Shown: positions 1-10,963 of the stretch, piece after piece
How the letters are laid out: each line of letters begins with the position of its first letter
How positions within the stretch are numbered: the first letter of the stretch is position 1
Assembly (NCBI GenBank): GCA_019925795.1
Contig: CM034305.1
Span: 97,609,571-97,673,570 of the forward strand
Origin: Dendrobium chrysotoxum
Lineage: Eukaryota > Streptophyta > Magnoliopsida > Asparagales > Orchidaceae
Reading direction: 5' to 3'
DNA: 64,000 nt
Notes under the pieces: model-generated
What the model saw: the letters and a program-made list of their open reading frames with translations, nothing else
Told to the model about the DNA's origin: nothing
Databases searched by the model: none
Program-made: the position numbers and the translations under genes

Positions 1-395
1 AGTTGGCCATTAAAAGAGAAGCATAATATTAAGTTAAGTGTTGTAGAGATGAGGATGCTCATGTGGAGGAGTGGCTTAGAGACATGATACGAAATGAGCA
101 AATACGTGAAAAGGTTGGAGTAGCTCCAGTGACAAATAAGATTAGAGAGAGTTGCCTTAGATGGTTTGGTCACGTAAAACGACGACCTTCTGATGACCCG
201 GTTAGGAGAGTAGATGTATTAGATTTAACCTATGTTAAGAAAGGTAGAGGTAGACCTAAAAAGACTTGTTTAGAAAATATTAGAAATGACCTTTCTTTAT
301 TAGATCTAAATGAGAATTTGACTCTTAATCGGGCACAATGGACCAAAAGGATTCATGTAGCCGCATGTAGTGGGATAAAGGCTTGATGTTGTGGT
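1..395 (+). mobile_element. RTE-type LINE, 3' end fragment
   Basis: The translated stretch (107 residues from 63) carries the C-terminal signature of plant RTE LINE polyproteins: a LRWFGHVKRRP motif, then VKKGRGRPKKT, then a DLNENLTLNRAQW segment. The copy runs in from the left window edge and ends near 395 in a TG-rich tail rather than poly(A), as plant RTE elements usually do. The first 60 bases hold frame breaks, so it is a dead fragment. Three other 3' ends of this family are in the window (2540-3435 on +, 6680-7085 and 22475-23290 on -). Confidence 0.8.
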
Positions 396-1182
396 ATTGA
401 ATAAAAACTTTCACAAAAAGTCCCATTAATTTTTATAAAAACAAGTACTGCGTGTGGGAGCACAAAGGGGTCGGCATTAATGCCGAACAAAGCATTCTAT
501 TGCAATGCTTAGTCCACCAGGAGGAAAAGAATCTTCATTTAAGGCCAATTCTGAGCTATGCTGTAAGGACTCATTTGGTTCAACTTTTCTATCTGCAAAA
601 AGCCGACACAAAATAAATGCACCATATTTGAATAAAAATAACATCAATAGAATTTTGAGAAAAGCAGCTGTTTTGCAGATTTCCATAAATTGCTTCATAA
701 AGCAGCTTTTCAAAAGCAACTTCTCAACCGTAATAATCCAAATGTTTTGCAAAGTTTCATTATCTCTTGAAATCTGAAACTTTTAGAAGGAAATGAAGCT
801 TTTTACCTCAGCAAGTTCCTTTTACTTCTGCTCGTAGACTCATTAAGATAGGTAGACAGAAAAATAGCATGCAAATCAGGACAAAATAATTGCAAATCAG
901 TAGAAAATTGAACTAAAAAGCCATCATGTTGCATAATGCATAGCTTGGAAATAGAATACAAGAAAACAATAAATTAGGTTGAGCTTATTTCTCTTCCAGG
1001 ACAATATTTGCATTAATCATATATCATTTTCATTTTCATTAGAAGTGACATGTAGTGCTCTTTTGTGAATCATAACTCGGACAATTGAAAAGAGTGGCAG
1101 TTTCTTCTCCCAAGACAACACCAAAAAATCATGAAAGTAGCCTTTTGACATTCAAACTGCATAAATAAAAGAGAGAGATTTA
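396..1182. other. Intergenic stretch, nothing recognised
   Basis: AT-rich sequence. The overlapping ORFs on both strands at 477-777 have no motif I recognise. Confidence 0.5.
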
Positions 1183-1680
1183 AGTTTTTTTTTGTTTTTT
1201 TTTGAAAAATTAAGGGTAGAGGCCAAATTTCATTGACTATATTGAATAATTATAGCAGAGAAAATAAATTACAATCCCAAATTATGGGAATTGAGGCAAA
1301 GCAATAACCAAAAAGGGACCTAGCTCAAAAAATGAGCAAAGCAAAATCTGTAAGGTACAATTGAAATGTAAACAAAAAATCGTTGGATTCAAAAGGGACA
1401 AAATGGGCTCATTAATAATTAAAATCATCCAATCCTTGGTTGCCGAGTTAACCATTCAAGGAAATGGGATGTCAAATTTGCTCAATCAATCAGGCTCAAG
1501 CATCTCATATAAGGAATTACCATTACATCAGAGATCCCAAAATAAAGAAAATGTGCTATTTGGGGTTATTTTAAAAGAAAAGTTCTTCTTAAATCTTCTT
1601 TCTCTACGCACTCATACTTTCTTATTCTACTCAATAGACCAACCTTGTCTTGGGTACTTGATTTATAATCATCATTGATT
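1183..1680 (-). mobile_element. Candidate L1 LINE 3' end
   Basis: A T-rich run at 1183-1203 is followed by GGTAGAGGCCAAATTTCATT, which resembles the 3' ends of plant L1 elements read on the minus strand (poly(A) preceded by a short conserved tail). No reverse transcriptase motif is readable, so the call rests on the tail only. Confidence 0.3.
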
Positions 1681-1759
1681 GCGATTCAAACGGCTTTGTG
1701 TGATATTTAACTCCACATACAATCGAAGAATAACCCCATCTCTATGTATTCGATAAGAA

Positions 1760-2535
1760 CATTGAATAACGGCTCATGCAAGTGAATATATGTTACATAT
1801 CGGACTAGCTTTCAGTCCAGGTGTGAACCAAAGCCGCCAACGAAACGAGCACGCCCCTTCCCTTCGCCCAGATCACGATAAACCACGCGCGTGCAGGTCA
1901 AGCTACCTCACAAGCCATGAATCCCTCTCTAATTGTGTGAATCATGCGATTTCACCATCTTAAGAGATTCTCCCGCCCTCTCTAGCCTTCCTCTCTCCAT
2001 TTAAACCTAATAGAGAACCTAGGGCATCATATTCCCTTCCTCCTCCATTGCAACAACTGTCGAGCCCTCTTTTCTCCTTCCTCTTTATTTCATTCTCGCA
2101 ACAATAGTTGTCGACAAACATTTGTCAATCTCCTCTCCTTCTAGAGTGAGTTTCTTTCCCTCTCTTTCTCTCTTTCCTCCTCTCTTTCTTCTTCTTATGG
2201 TTCTAGTCACCTAATTAAGAATCCTTTTGTTTATATTGTGAATCAAGATTTAATTCGTATTGATTTTATATAGCCTTGAATTATAGTATTTAAGCTTTCG
2301 TTTTCATGGGAGAAATTCTTATTTATGCTTGATGATTTAAGTAGGACAAATCGTGTGTATAATCTTAATCTTTTCATTGCCTTGTATATATTCATCTACT
2401 AATTAAATTATTAGGGAGAAATCTTTAAAATTATTGTCTAGTTGATGTAATTAGAATGATTAAAGGGTTAATAACATCTTTTTTATACTTAATATTAACA
2501 CTGATGTTGTAGCTAAAGTCAATTAGCTTGGATGC
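1760..2535 (+). other. Unassigned LTR-like pyrimidine-rich stretch
   Basis: A GC-richer block (1815-1930) is followed by CT-rich leader-like sequence (2040-2200) and then AT-rich sequence. The composition resembles the U3-R-U5 of a plant LTR, but no terminal TG..CA pair, second copy or target duplication was found. The RTE fragment at 2540 lies directly after it. Confidence 0.2.
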
Positions 2536-2539
2536 TTAA

Positions 2540-3435
2540 AAGAGCGTGCTTCTAACTATTGTGCTTCACTTCTTCTGGGATGTTCAAGTTATTGCCCTCG
2601 TATCCTTGCAAGAGGATGTACCTTGGTGTATGCTTTTTGCTGATGATATTCTTCTTGTTGATAAGACTAGAGAGGGAGTTGAAGGTAAACTAGAATTGTG
2701 GAGGTCAACCTTAGAGTCTAAAGGTTTTCGCTTGAGTGGATCTAAAACGGAATATATGGAGTGTAATTTTAGTAATAATAGACCTAGTGAGGGCATTGTG
2801 ACTTTGGCCGATCAAGTCATTAATAAGAGTACACGTTTTAGATATCTTGGATCTATTGTTCAGAGTGATGGTGATGTAGATGGGGATATTATCAGCAGAA
2901 TCCAAGTTGGATGGTTGAAGTGGAGGAATGCATCAGGCTTATTGTGTGATAGAAAAGTACCCCTCAAACTTAAGGGAAAATTCTATAAGATGGTGGTGAG
3001 ACCTGCAATGCTTTATGGTGCTGAATGTTGGCCATTAAAAGAGAAGCATAATTCTAAGTTAAGTGTTGCAGAGATGAGGATGCTCAGGTGGATGAGTGGC
3101 TTTACCCTTAGAGATAGGATACGAAATGAGCATATTCGTGAAAAGGTTGCAGTAGCTCCAGTGGAAGATAAGATTAGAGAGAGTCGCCTTAGATGGTTTG
3201 GTCACGTAAAACGGCGGCCTCCCGATGACCCGGTTAGGAAAGTAGAGGTCTTAGATTTGACTTATGTTAAGAAAGGTAGAGGTAGACCTAAAAAGACTTG
3301 GTTATAAAATATTAGAAATGATCTTTCTTTATTAGATTTAAACGAGAATTTGACTTTTAATAGGACACAATGGAGAAAAAGGATTCATGTAGCCGACCCC
3401 ACGTAGTGGGATAAAGGCTTTATGTTGTTGTTGTA
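2540..3435 (+). mobile_element. RTE-type LINE, 5'-truncated, reverse transcriptase C-terminal half
   Basis: The frame 2546-3307 (253 residues) begins inside the reverse transcriptase palm. MLFADDILLV carries the catalytic Asp pair, followed by the thumb region (KLELWRSTLESKGF), a PAMLYGAECWPLK segment and the LRWFGHVKRRP/GRGRPKKT tail. A TAA at 3305 interrupts the last ~35 codons, whose continuation is readable to ~3405. The copy ends in TTGTTGTTG at ~3422-3433, the simple-repeat tail expected of plant RTE. Loss of the endonuclease and most of the RT is the usual 5' truncation of target-primed insertion. It is the best-preserved 3' half of this family in the window. Confidence 0.85.
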
Positions 3436-4119
3436 GGCTTTGAGTTTCGTGTCACTTGCCTATAAGTAATAATTATTTATTATTGGATAGACATACCCTT
3501 CTTTGATTAGGGTGTTACCATTGCTTCTTGTGCTAGATTTCTAGATATTAGGTTGTCAGTTCTATTTTTTATATTTATTATCATTGTGCATATTAGAAAT
3601 TTTATTTATTTATTATAATGAAAGTATCATGTGATTGATTTATTGATGCACAAGCTCTTATTATTTAAAATAATTCATGGCGTAGAGAATCCAATTCATA
3701 CATATCAGTATTGTTTAATACAATAAATGATATCGTTGTTGTAAATCATATTGATTATAAAATTTATTATTTTCATTTAAATAATACCTATTGGTTATTT
3801 ATCAAAGCTCCTATACTATATGACTGTGTGTATATTAGTAGAACCCTATTGGATTTTAGTTGGCTAGACCAATTGACCCACATAGTGACAATTCTATAAG
3901 AAATCACTGATTTTCTTGGGTTGGCATTTGCCTTTCCGATGATGGGTATTTGATAAACCTACTATATATATATATATATATATATACTATTATAAAAGCC
4001 GCTTGAGTTTCCTTCCACATCAAATCTTTACCATTCATTTTTTTAAAATTATCTTGTCCCTTCATTGTATTTTAAATTATTAATAAATAAAAAAAATAGT
4101 TATACAATTTAATGCCCTT
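3436..4119. other. AT-rich intergenic stretch with a TA microsatellite
   Basis: A (TA)n run lies at about 3963-3987. No coding or element signature was seen. Confidence 0.5.
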
Positions 4120-5187
4120 TGTTACACCTCATACTAAATTAATTTTAATTATTCTGAACGCTTGTATTTCCGTCCGTTTCATTTAACGTAATATATCTTA
4201 TCTATACTAATATTAAAATGGCGCTTCTAATTCTGCCCAAATGAAATCATAGTCATTCACGTAGCATTTTCACTTCTTATAATGTTAAATCCTAACTGTA
4301 GATAGCGCAACTGTTCGCATTCCACTTATTTTTTTCCCTTGCCTACATATAGATAAAGGAGGCCTTTCGTATACAAGCAAAGGCGAACCGGTATCCATGC
4401 TCTTGACAATCCTCCCTTTCGCGGGAGAATCATCTTCACGTGAGCTCGCCGCTGGCCTGTCGTGCTTCTCGGCTTGAGCTCGTATATATAAATGTATGAA
4501 TATATAATTGGATATGATTTAAAAATAATGAATGACGAATAAGTCATTTTGAGGTATGAGGAAATCTAGTGTGGTGCATTGGTAAACATTAAATGATTTG
4601 ATATTAATAGCTATTTAACATATACACTATAGTACTAGAATCTGTCGTAGGAGATATGACTTGTGTTATTGCTACTTGATATAATGACTATATATGACTA
4701 CTCCCACCTTTGGTTGCTCGTATTACATGCTCATTTCTTTGTCATTTATGTTTTGATATATATGAGTTATTTGCTGAATTTGACTTATCAAACTCATATG
4801 TTATCTCTTTTTGTAGCAGGTCATATCGCTGTGTTTAACGGGATCATCACCTAGCAGAGTTATCAATAGTAGATTATTTTGATATTTTATATTTTATAGT
4901 AGATTATTATATATTTGTTTTGTGGGTTGGGTAGTTTCTTTTCTGTTATTTATTTTATTTACATTTTCATTATTTGTATCGTTATTATGGCTTTGGGTGT
5001 AATGTTATTTAAATTCCTATTAATGAAATAAATATTTACTTTCCTTTCCATTATTCACTCTTATATAATTAGTTATATTATTGATTTATACACTTTTCTC
5101 TTTTGTAAGTACAACACAAGTCTTTATATTCCTTCATCGCATCTCATGTTGTCTGGGTGTATTTCCTTTCAAACCCAGAGTGTGACA
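4120..5187 (+). mobile_element. Candidate solo LTR of a Ty3/gypsy element
   Basis: The segment starts TGTTACACC and ends GAGTGTGACA, the kind of termini seen in Tekay/Del-type plant gypsy LTRs, and has LTR-like length (1068 bases) with AT-rich and GC-rich sub-blocks. The five bases on each side (CCCTT and ATATC) do not match, so there is no target duplication to confirm it. Confidence 0.35.
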
Positions 5188-5892
5188 ATATCGATTATCC
5201 AACCATTTTTTTGCTAAAGTAAACTTATCTAGGGTACTTTCATCATCTTCATATAAAATTAACTTGATCTCAACTATTTATCATCAACATTATGAATCCT
5301 AATTTTGGTATATGGTACTCTCAACTACTAGTATTCGAGAGAAAAATGATAGAAGCAATGCTACCCATACTTATTTCATGGATGAACAACAGGACACGGC
5401 TTTGTGGCAAAAGCTACAGTCCAAGAAATTGTGCTCTTAAACTAGCCTGATTCCCATAAAGTAAAGGTTCACAAAGATAGTCTAGAAATTAAATGAAAAC
5501 CATCTACCTACATGGAATTTGCAATTAAATGTCATTAATATGATTAGGTAAAGAACTATAGTTTTTAAGCATGGAAAAAGAAGCCCAATACAAAAGTTTA
5601 CAAACACAATGACTGTCTTATATATTCAGCTCATGCTTCATTCTTTTTTAGTTTTATGTAATGGTTCAATTTCCAAACAAAAGTGCAAATATTTTTCAAT
5701 TTATTTGAATCCACGCATACATCTAACAAAATACACCAGCAAAAAATTGTAATAAATAAGTCCATCCAAATGCCAATTTATTAGGTGCAACTAAAGGAGA
5801 TGCTACAAAAACTATCAACAGGAAAGAGAGATTATAGTCTTCACAGACATGCATGCAAATATCAGTAAATAATTTTTAGTTATTAATGTTAT
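5188..5892. other. Intergenic stretch, nothing recognised
   Basis: AT-rich sequence with no readable domains on either strand. Confidence 0.5.
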
Positions 5893-6080
5893 ATGTTGTA
5901 TCGGTGCCCGGTTACAACGTTAAATAAGTCAGGGTTCCCATATCATAGACGGATGGGGGCAAAGAAGCTAGTCCATGAAATTAAAATTATGATAGGAACT
6001 TGGAATATAAGTTCTTTTACTAACAAATTAATTGAATTAAAAGATTTTATGATTAATAGAAAGATAAATATTATATACTA
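5893..6080 (+). mobile_element. RTE-type LINE, 5' end fragment (endonuclease start)
   Basis: The 62-residue frame contains the leader GFPYHRRMGAKKLVHE and then IMIGTWNISSFTNKLIELKD, the first strand of the apurinic endonuclease domain that opens RTE polyproteins. The similarity stops at about 6080, in the middle of the domain. A LINE piece that keeps its 5' end and loses its 3' end is not explained by ordinary 5' truncation. Two more such pieces are at 18845-19835 and 63815-64000. Confidence 0.75.
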
Positions 6081-6679
6081 GCAAATTAATTGAATAAAGC
6101 AGTTAGGTAGGTTAACTTCCTAAAGTAGATAAAGGTTTTGCAGTACTGAACAGGTTTTAGCCATATGCTAAATAGTTTCAAACAATTTAGAACCACTAAA
6201 TACTATGCCAAAGATATTTCAACAAAACAACTTCAACAAAATATTATCATTAATTCAATCTAACAAGATAATGTACACTTGCAACTTAAGCAAGTTTCAG
6301 GAGAACTATGACTCTTTTTCTTTTATATGTTCACTTCAATGGAAAGTGTGTTTTTGAGTTGATTTGGAAAAAAGATCAGTAGTTTTATCATCTTAATTCT
6401 GATATATAATTAGAAATCTTGATCTATAATTTGAAAAACATTTATTTGAAGAAGAAACAAGGAAAAGCTTGTGCATATGAAAGAAGTTTGAAGGGAAAGT
6501 CACTTGATTCCAATTACGTTCTTTCATTACAAAATCATTTTATGTACACTTAAAAGTATTTTATGAAACATCAGTTGATAACAAAAGAATAAAAAAGATA
6601 TAGCACATCATAATATATCATATTATAGTATGGTATAATAGTATAATACAAACCTTTGATGAAGAAAAGCACATGTGGA
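6081..6679. other. Intergenic stretch, nothing recognised
   Basis: AT-rich sequence with short AT palindromes near 6610-6645. No coding signal was seen. Confidence 0.5.
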
Positions 6680-7085
6680 CAACAACAATGTCATCATCAT
6701 CAAGCCTTTACCCCACTACGTTGGGTTAGCTATATAAACCCTTTTTCTCAATTGCGTCCTATTAAGAGTCAAATTCTCATTTAAATCTAATAAAAAAAGA
6801 TCATTTCTTATACTTTATAATCAAGTTTTTTTAGGACTATTTCTTTTTTTCTTAGCATAGATTGGTTACAATACATCTACTCTCTAATCTTATCTTCCAT
6901 TGGAGCTATTACAACCTTTGCATGTGTATACTCGTTTCAAAATTTGTATCTAAGTGTAAAACCACTCATCCACATGAGCATCCTCATCTTTGCAACACTT
7001 ACTTTTTATGTTTCTCTTTTAATGGCTAACATTTTGCTCCATAAAAGCATTGCAGTTCTCACCACCATCTTATATGAAAATTTAT
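6680..7085 (-). mobile_element. RTE-type LINE, 3' end fragment
   Basis: Read on the minus strand, the block reproduces the C-terminal part and 3' end of the RTE family (the PAMLYG-like segment near 7040-7085, the H-V-K region near 6900, and the end near 6710). On the + strand it begins with CAACAACAATG, the complement of the TTG-repeat tail. Stops and frame breaks are frequent, so this is an old copy. Confidence 0.7.
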
Positions 7086-7210
7086 AATTTTAGCGGGTTT
7101 TCGGGCGGATAAACTTTGGACATAATTTCTGATAGAAATACATGCAATATTTCATTGAAAAATAGAAGCATTACAAACGAATTTTTGGCAAATAAAGACC
7201 ATCGAAAATT

Positions 7211-7491
7211 CTATTGTGTCCACTTAACATCGACAAAAATTCTGGTAGTAATTCTGCAAGGAAATGAGGTGTGGGGGAATAATGTTGCAAGTTGATGAGG
7301 AGTATTCACCAAAGATGACTTTGAAATGTTAAATAAGTTTTTAAAGTGGGAGATGACAACATTGGAAATATCTTTAAGAGTAGTGGAAGCCCCTAAAGGG
7401 TTAGTGATCTCTTTAATATAGTTATGATTCATTCTCCCCTTGATCTTACCATATAGGAATTTAATTTCATCTTCACTATTAATTAACTATA

Positions 7492-7531
<40 letters not shown>

Positions 7532-9460
7532 GGATATGGGGGTGTTAGGGGATCTTGGTTGAGAAGATGAAAAAAATTGTATTTTGTTTATGCTCAAGAT
7601 ATTTAATAGTTGTAATGAGATGGTTTGAAGTTATCCAGTCTTGTTTAATGAGAGATTTTAATTTATAAAGCTTTTTATAAAGGGAGAAGATGGGGTAACC
7701 ATAGATATGGGATATAATGCTAAGTGACAAGCTTTCAAAAAGTGAGTTTTCCAAGTTCAATAATTTTTAAGTGGGAATTTTTTCTTATTATTTCAAGGAG
7801 GGTGAGTTTATATAATCAGTGAGGGGTGATTATAACATATGGAACCACCCTCAATTTCATTGTATGATAGGAGAAAATGGTCAAGACATACATCATTAAC
7901 CAAAATTCTATCAAACTTGATATGGATAGGGTTGTTAGTTTTGTTATTGAACCAATCACAATAGAGACTTGCAAATTTTAGATCTTTTATGACAATATAA
8001 AAAATTATATTATTAAAGTCCAAGTATTTACTGTTAGGTATATGATTATCTCCTGATTATTCATTATGATGCCTACAATTAAAGTCACTAATCATTACCT
8101 AAGGTTGAGAGATATTTTCACCATTTCCTTCGGTATTGTTCTAAATATGTGACATTTTCACTTGTGAGTTAGATGCATGAACCACATATAGAAGAAATCG
8201 AGAAAGGGCACATAAATGAACCACATATGTATCACTTGATTATCTATGATGATATAAGCAAAATAGATATTGGAAGCATTCCATTTGATCCATATTCCAT
8301 CATGTTGGGATATATTGATGCTATTATGATTGTCTTCATTATCAAATAGCTTGTGAGAGGATGTGAACCACAAGTCAGACATGAGAGAATTATTTATGTT
8401 TGCTTCAAGTATATAAAAAAAGTCATGGTTGTGGGAGCTGATCAAATCCTTACAATTAAAGAGCCTATCAAGGCTATTGAAGCCTCTAACATTCCAGGCA
8501 TCTATGGAGGGAAAAAAACATTGGATTATTTGATGTGTGGCTGACGTTCTAGCTTTATTTGGATTTGTGTGTTTAATGAAGGGGTGGTTTGGGGTTCATT
8601 TTTATATTGGTTGAGGTTATTATATTCAATTTGGAAATTAGACAATTTATTTTGGTTTTGATTTGTGATACAGGGTTTTAAGAGGTGGTTGAGCCATTTG
8701 TTAGAGAGTTAAGGTTGGGGATAACTTCAATCGATAAGATTATTGCATGTGATATTTCATTTGAAGGTTTAGTTGGCTTAATGTTAGGTTTGGCAGGAAT
8801 GTTTGAAGTTATAAGGGTTGAGGTAGAGGAAGGTTAGGTGTCGGCTTGATATTCAAATTTCCTTTTTATTTTAGAGCTTCTACTTTTTCCACTGGGGGAA
8901 GGAATCGGTATTGGGTCCGAAGGCTTAATGGGGGGAGGGGGGCTTTCAAAGGATCCACAGTCGGTGTAAGGTGTATGCTTTCAATTATATTAGAATTTGA
9001 GAATTTGTTCTTTTCCATAAATAGAAATGGTGGTCTCATTAGAAAGAGCTGAATTGTTTTCGACTTGCACACACCCCCTAGCAAAAGGTGAGATGGGTTT
9101 TATTTGCTGTGAGATTATCGAAAGCTAGACTGGTACCAATTGAGTTCATAAATTTTCAAATCCAATAGGGTTCTAACAACTAAGGGGAAGGTCATTGATC
9201 TAAATCTATAGGAGAATAGATGAGAACTAATTTCTTTTAGGCCTAAACTTTAGACATCATTTTGAAAAATAAAAGGTTTGCCAAGAAAAACCAAGGACCA
9301 CTAAATAATACCATCTCATAGTCCTCCGACAAGAAAATTTTAAATTAAAAAAAGAAAAACAAAAAAAACCATCATTCAGCAATGTCCTCTTCACAACAAT
9401 AAGTAGAGCTTCATGGTATGAATACTTACCAATAGAGTAGCCAACCAAAGCCTTCCTCTA
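7211..9460 (-). mobile_element. L1-type LINE remnant (ORF1 and endonuclease)
   Basis: Minus-strand pieces appear in the order of a plant L1. An ORF1 piece (9448-9257, containing GFFCFSFFNLKFSCRRTM) resembles the DUF4283 RNA-binding domain. The endonuclease starts near 8540 with WNVRGFNSLDRLFN, continues through 8445-8158 (FYILEANINNSLMSDLWF, WIKWNASNIYF) and 8023-7808 (CDWFNNKTNNPIHIKFDRIL, LLSYNEIEGG). Linker pieces lie at 7760-7545 and 7432-7211 (VVISHFKNLF). The reverse transcriptase is missing. An RTE fragment lies just beyond the truncated end, and the linker is interrupted by a 35-base G run at 7496-7530. All frames carry stops, so the element is dead. Confidence 0.75.
7496..7530 (+). 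repeat. Homopolymer of 35 G
   Basis: An uninterrupted run of G from 7496 to 7530, followed by AGGATATGGGGGTG. It lies inside the L1 linker. Runs this long are rare in plant DNA and may form G-quadruplexes; a read or assembly error in length is also possible. Confidence 0.95.
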
Positions 9461-10135
9461 CCTCTTCATAAGAAAATGTATAACTTTATCATGAGAAGGG
9501 CTAGAGCCTATAGCTAATGGGAAAATCCTTTGCTGTAGGTTTTTTAGATATAACAAGGTTTTTCATTTCAAAGGAACTATGATCATTGGCTTATCATGGA
9601 GGAGGATGAATTAGCAGTATTCTTTGGGATATTTTAGTTTTGACTACGGATAGGGGGAAAGTCTTGCTGTGAAAGAAATCATGATAATAACATTTTATGT
9701 TGGGATGCAGCTAGGTGCTTGTTGAAAGGGGGGGAGGCTTCATTTGTGGCTTAATGCGAAGTCTTTGGCTACCATAAGATGGGGAGGTGAAAGAATGAGA
9801 AGCCCAAAATAGGGCTATTAGAATTTTTGTAGAGGCTCATCTATGAAGCTTCCTAATTTAAAATTGTATGTAGATAAAATATTTTGATTTTCTTAAACCT
9901 TTTTTATTTTTCAGATTTCAATCATAATTTTTATTTGGTAATTATTTTTATCTTACTTTTAAAAAAATTTTGTACTAAGACTACAATATTTTTTAGAAAA
10001 TTATTTTTTTACAACAATTTTATAAAAAAAAGGGTCCCAAATGAAAGCTTTTATCTTAAATTTATTATTTTTTAAGCATAGCCAGAGAGGTCCGCTCTAA
10101 GCAGAACGTCTAGATCGGACTTTTCATCGTGTGTT
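9461..10135. other. Stretch before the GC-rich island, nothing firm
   Basis: The part to about 9850 may still belong to the L1 remnant (5' region), but no motif is readable. 9870-10075 is very AT-rich. Confidence 0.4.
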
Positions 10136-10680
10136 TAAGGGGTGTCAAAATTTGACCTGACTCGAAAAATTCTAAGTTGTCTCAAACCGTTTGCCATACA
10201 GGTCGGGTTCGAGATTTTGACCCGTTTCTAAAATCGGGTCGGGCTCGGGTTGACCCGGTAACCCAGGGTTGACCCGACAACCCATGTTTGACCTGCATCA
10301 CGTCCGCGTAGGGTGTTCAACGGTCTGTGTTCCGCTTCGCAGCTCGAGTGCTCGACCCCGCCGGCCCACCCCGCATGCCTCGGCCTTGCAGTCCCACCCA
10401 CGGTCCCGCACGCTGACGACTGGCCTCTCCCGAACGCCCGGTCGCCCCGCACGTTGGCGGCTGGTCTCGTTGGCACTCACACCCGCAGTCAAGCCTGTCC
10501 TCGCCCGAGTCGCCCTGTTCGCTGGCCTCCGAGGCCAGCCGTGCTCACCTTTGGATTCGCATTTTACAAATGGGTTGTGGGTCGAGTCGGGTCACCCCCG
10601 TAATCTGCACGTGTCAGATTCAAGTTAAAAATTCTGACCCATTTATAAAATTGAGTGGGATTTAAGTTGAATACCGTCTT
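10136..10680. repeat. GC-rich repetitive island with GGGTCGGG/GACCCG motifs
   Basis: Both edges carry runs of GACCCG/CGGGTC-type words (10195-10290 and 10570-10650), and the core (10295-10560) is far richer in GC than its surroundings. The edges are partly complementary: TTTGACCTGACTCG at 10150 and AATTCTGACCCATTTATAAA at 10629. This suggests a small non-autonomous DNA element or a captured fragment. ORFs on both strands (10228-10628) are Pro/Arg/Ala-rich products of the composition rather than genes. The island ends about 190 bases before the epimerase start codon. Confidence 0.45.
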
Positions 10681-10870
10681 TGACGCCTTCCGTGTCCGAC
10701 AGTACTCGAGTCCAAGTTTCGTCTATTTCAGTTATCCGCCCGCCGTCTATCTTGCTATTTTGAGAAAGCGAGGGGGGTGATGGGACAGTGACGGCAGGGG
10801 GTGAGGAGGGGGGGAGAGTGAGAGAGAAGGTAGGAGGAGAAACGGACAGGCTTCGGGCAGGAGATCTGGG
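10681..10870 (+). promoter_or_regulatory. Putative promoter and 5' UTR of the epimerase gene
   Basis: This is the stretch between the GC-rich island and the ATG at 10871. It is G/A-rich (GGGGGGTGATGGGACAGTGA and GAGAGTGAGAGAGAAGG), typical of a plant 5' UTR. No clear TATA box is seen. The GC-rich island would have to supply, or lie within, the proximal promoter. Confidence 0.45.
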
Positions 10871-10963
10871 ATGTCGGAGGCGAAGCCGCTTGTGGAGCTT
10901 TGTAAGGGGGTCAATGGCCTCGACAAGATCGTGCTAAGAGAAGTCAGGGGAAGCTCGGCAGAG
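10871..10963 (+). CDS. Epimerase exon 1 (31 codons, start)
   Basis: It opens with ATG in GGGATGTCGG and encodes MSEAKPLVELCKGVNGLDKI and onward to SSAE, the usual N-terminus of the plant enzyme. The donor is GAG|GTGCGT at 10964, phase 0. No in-frame upstream ATG of family character was seen. Confidence 0.88.

Noticed and set aside
10228..10628. Several overlapping ORFs of 64-119 codons on both strands
   Set aside because: They exist because the GC-rich island lacks stops. They are Pro/Arg/Ala-rich, mutually overlapping and without a recognisable domain.
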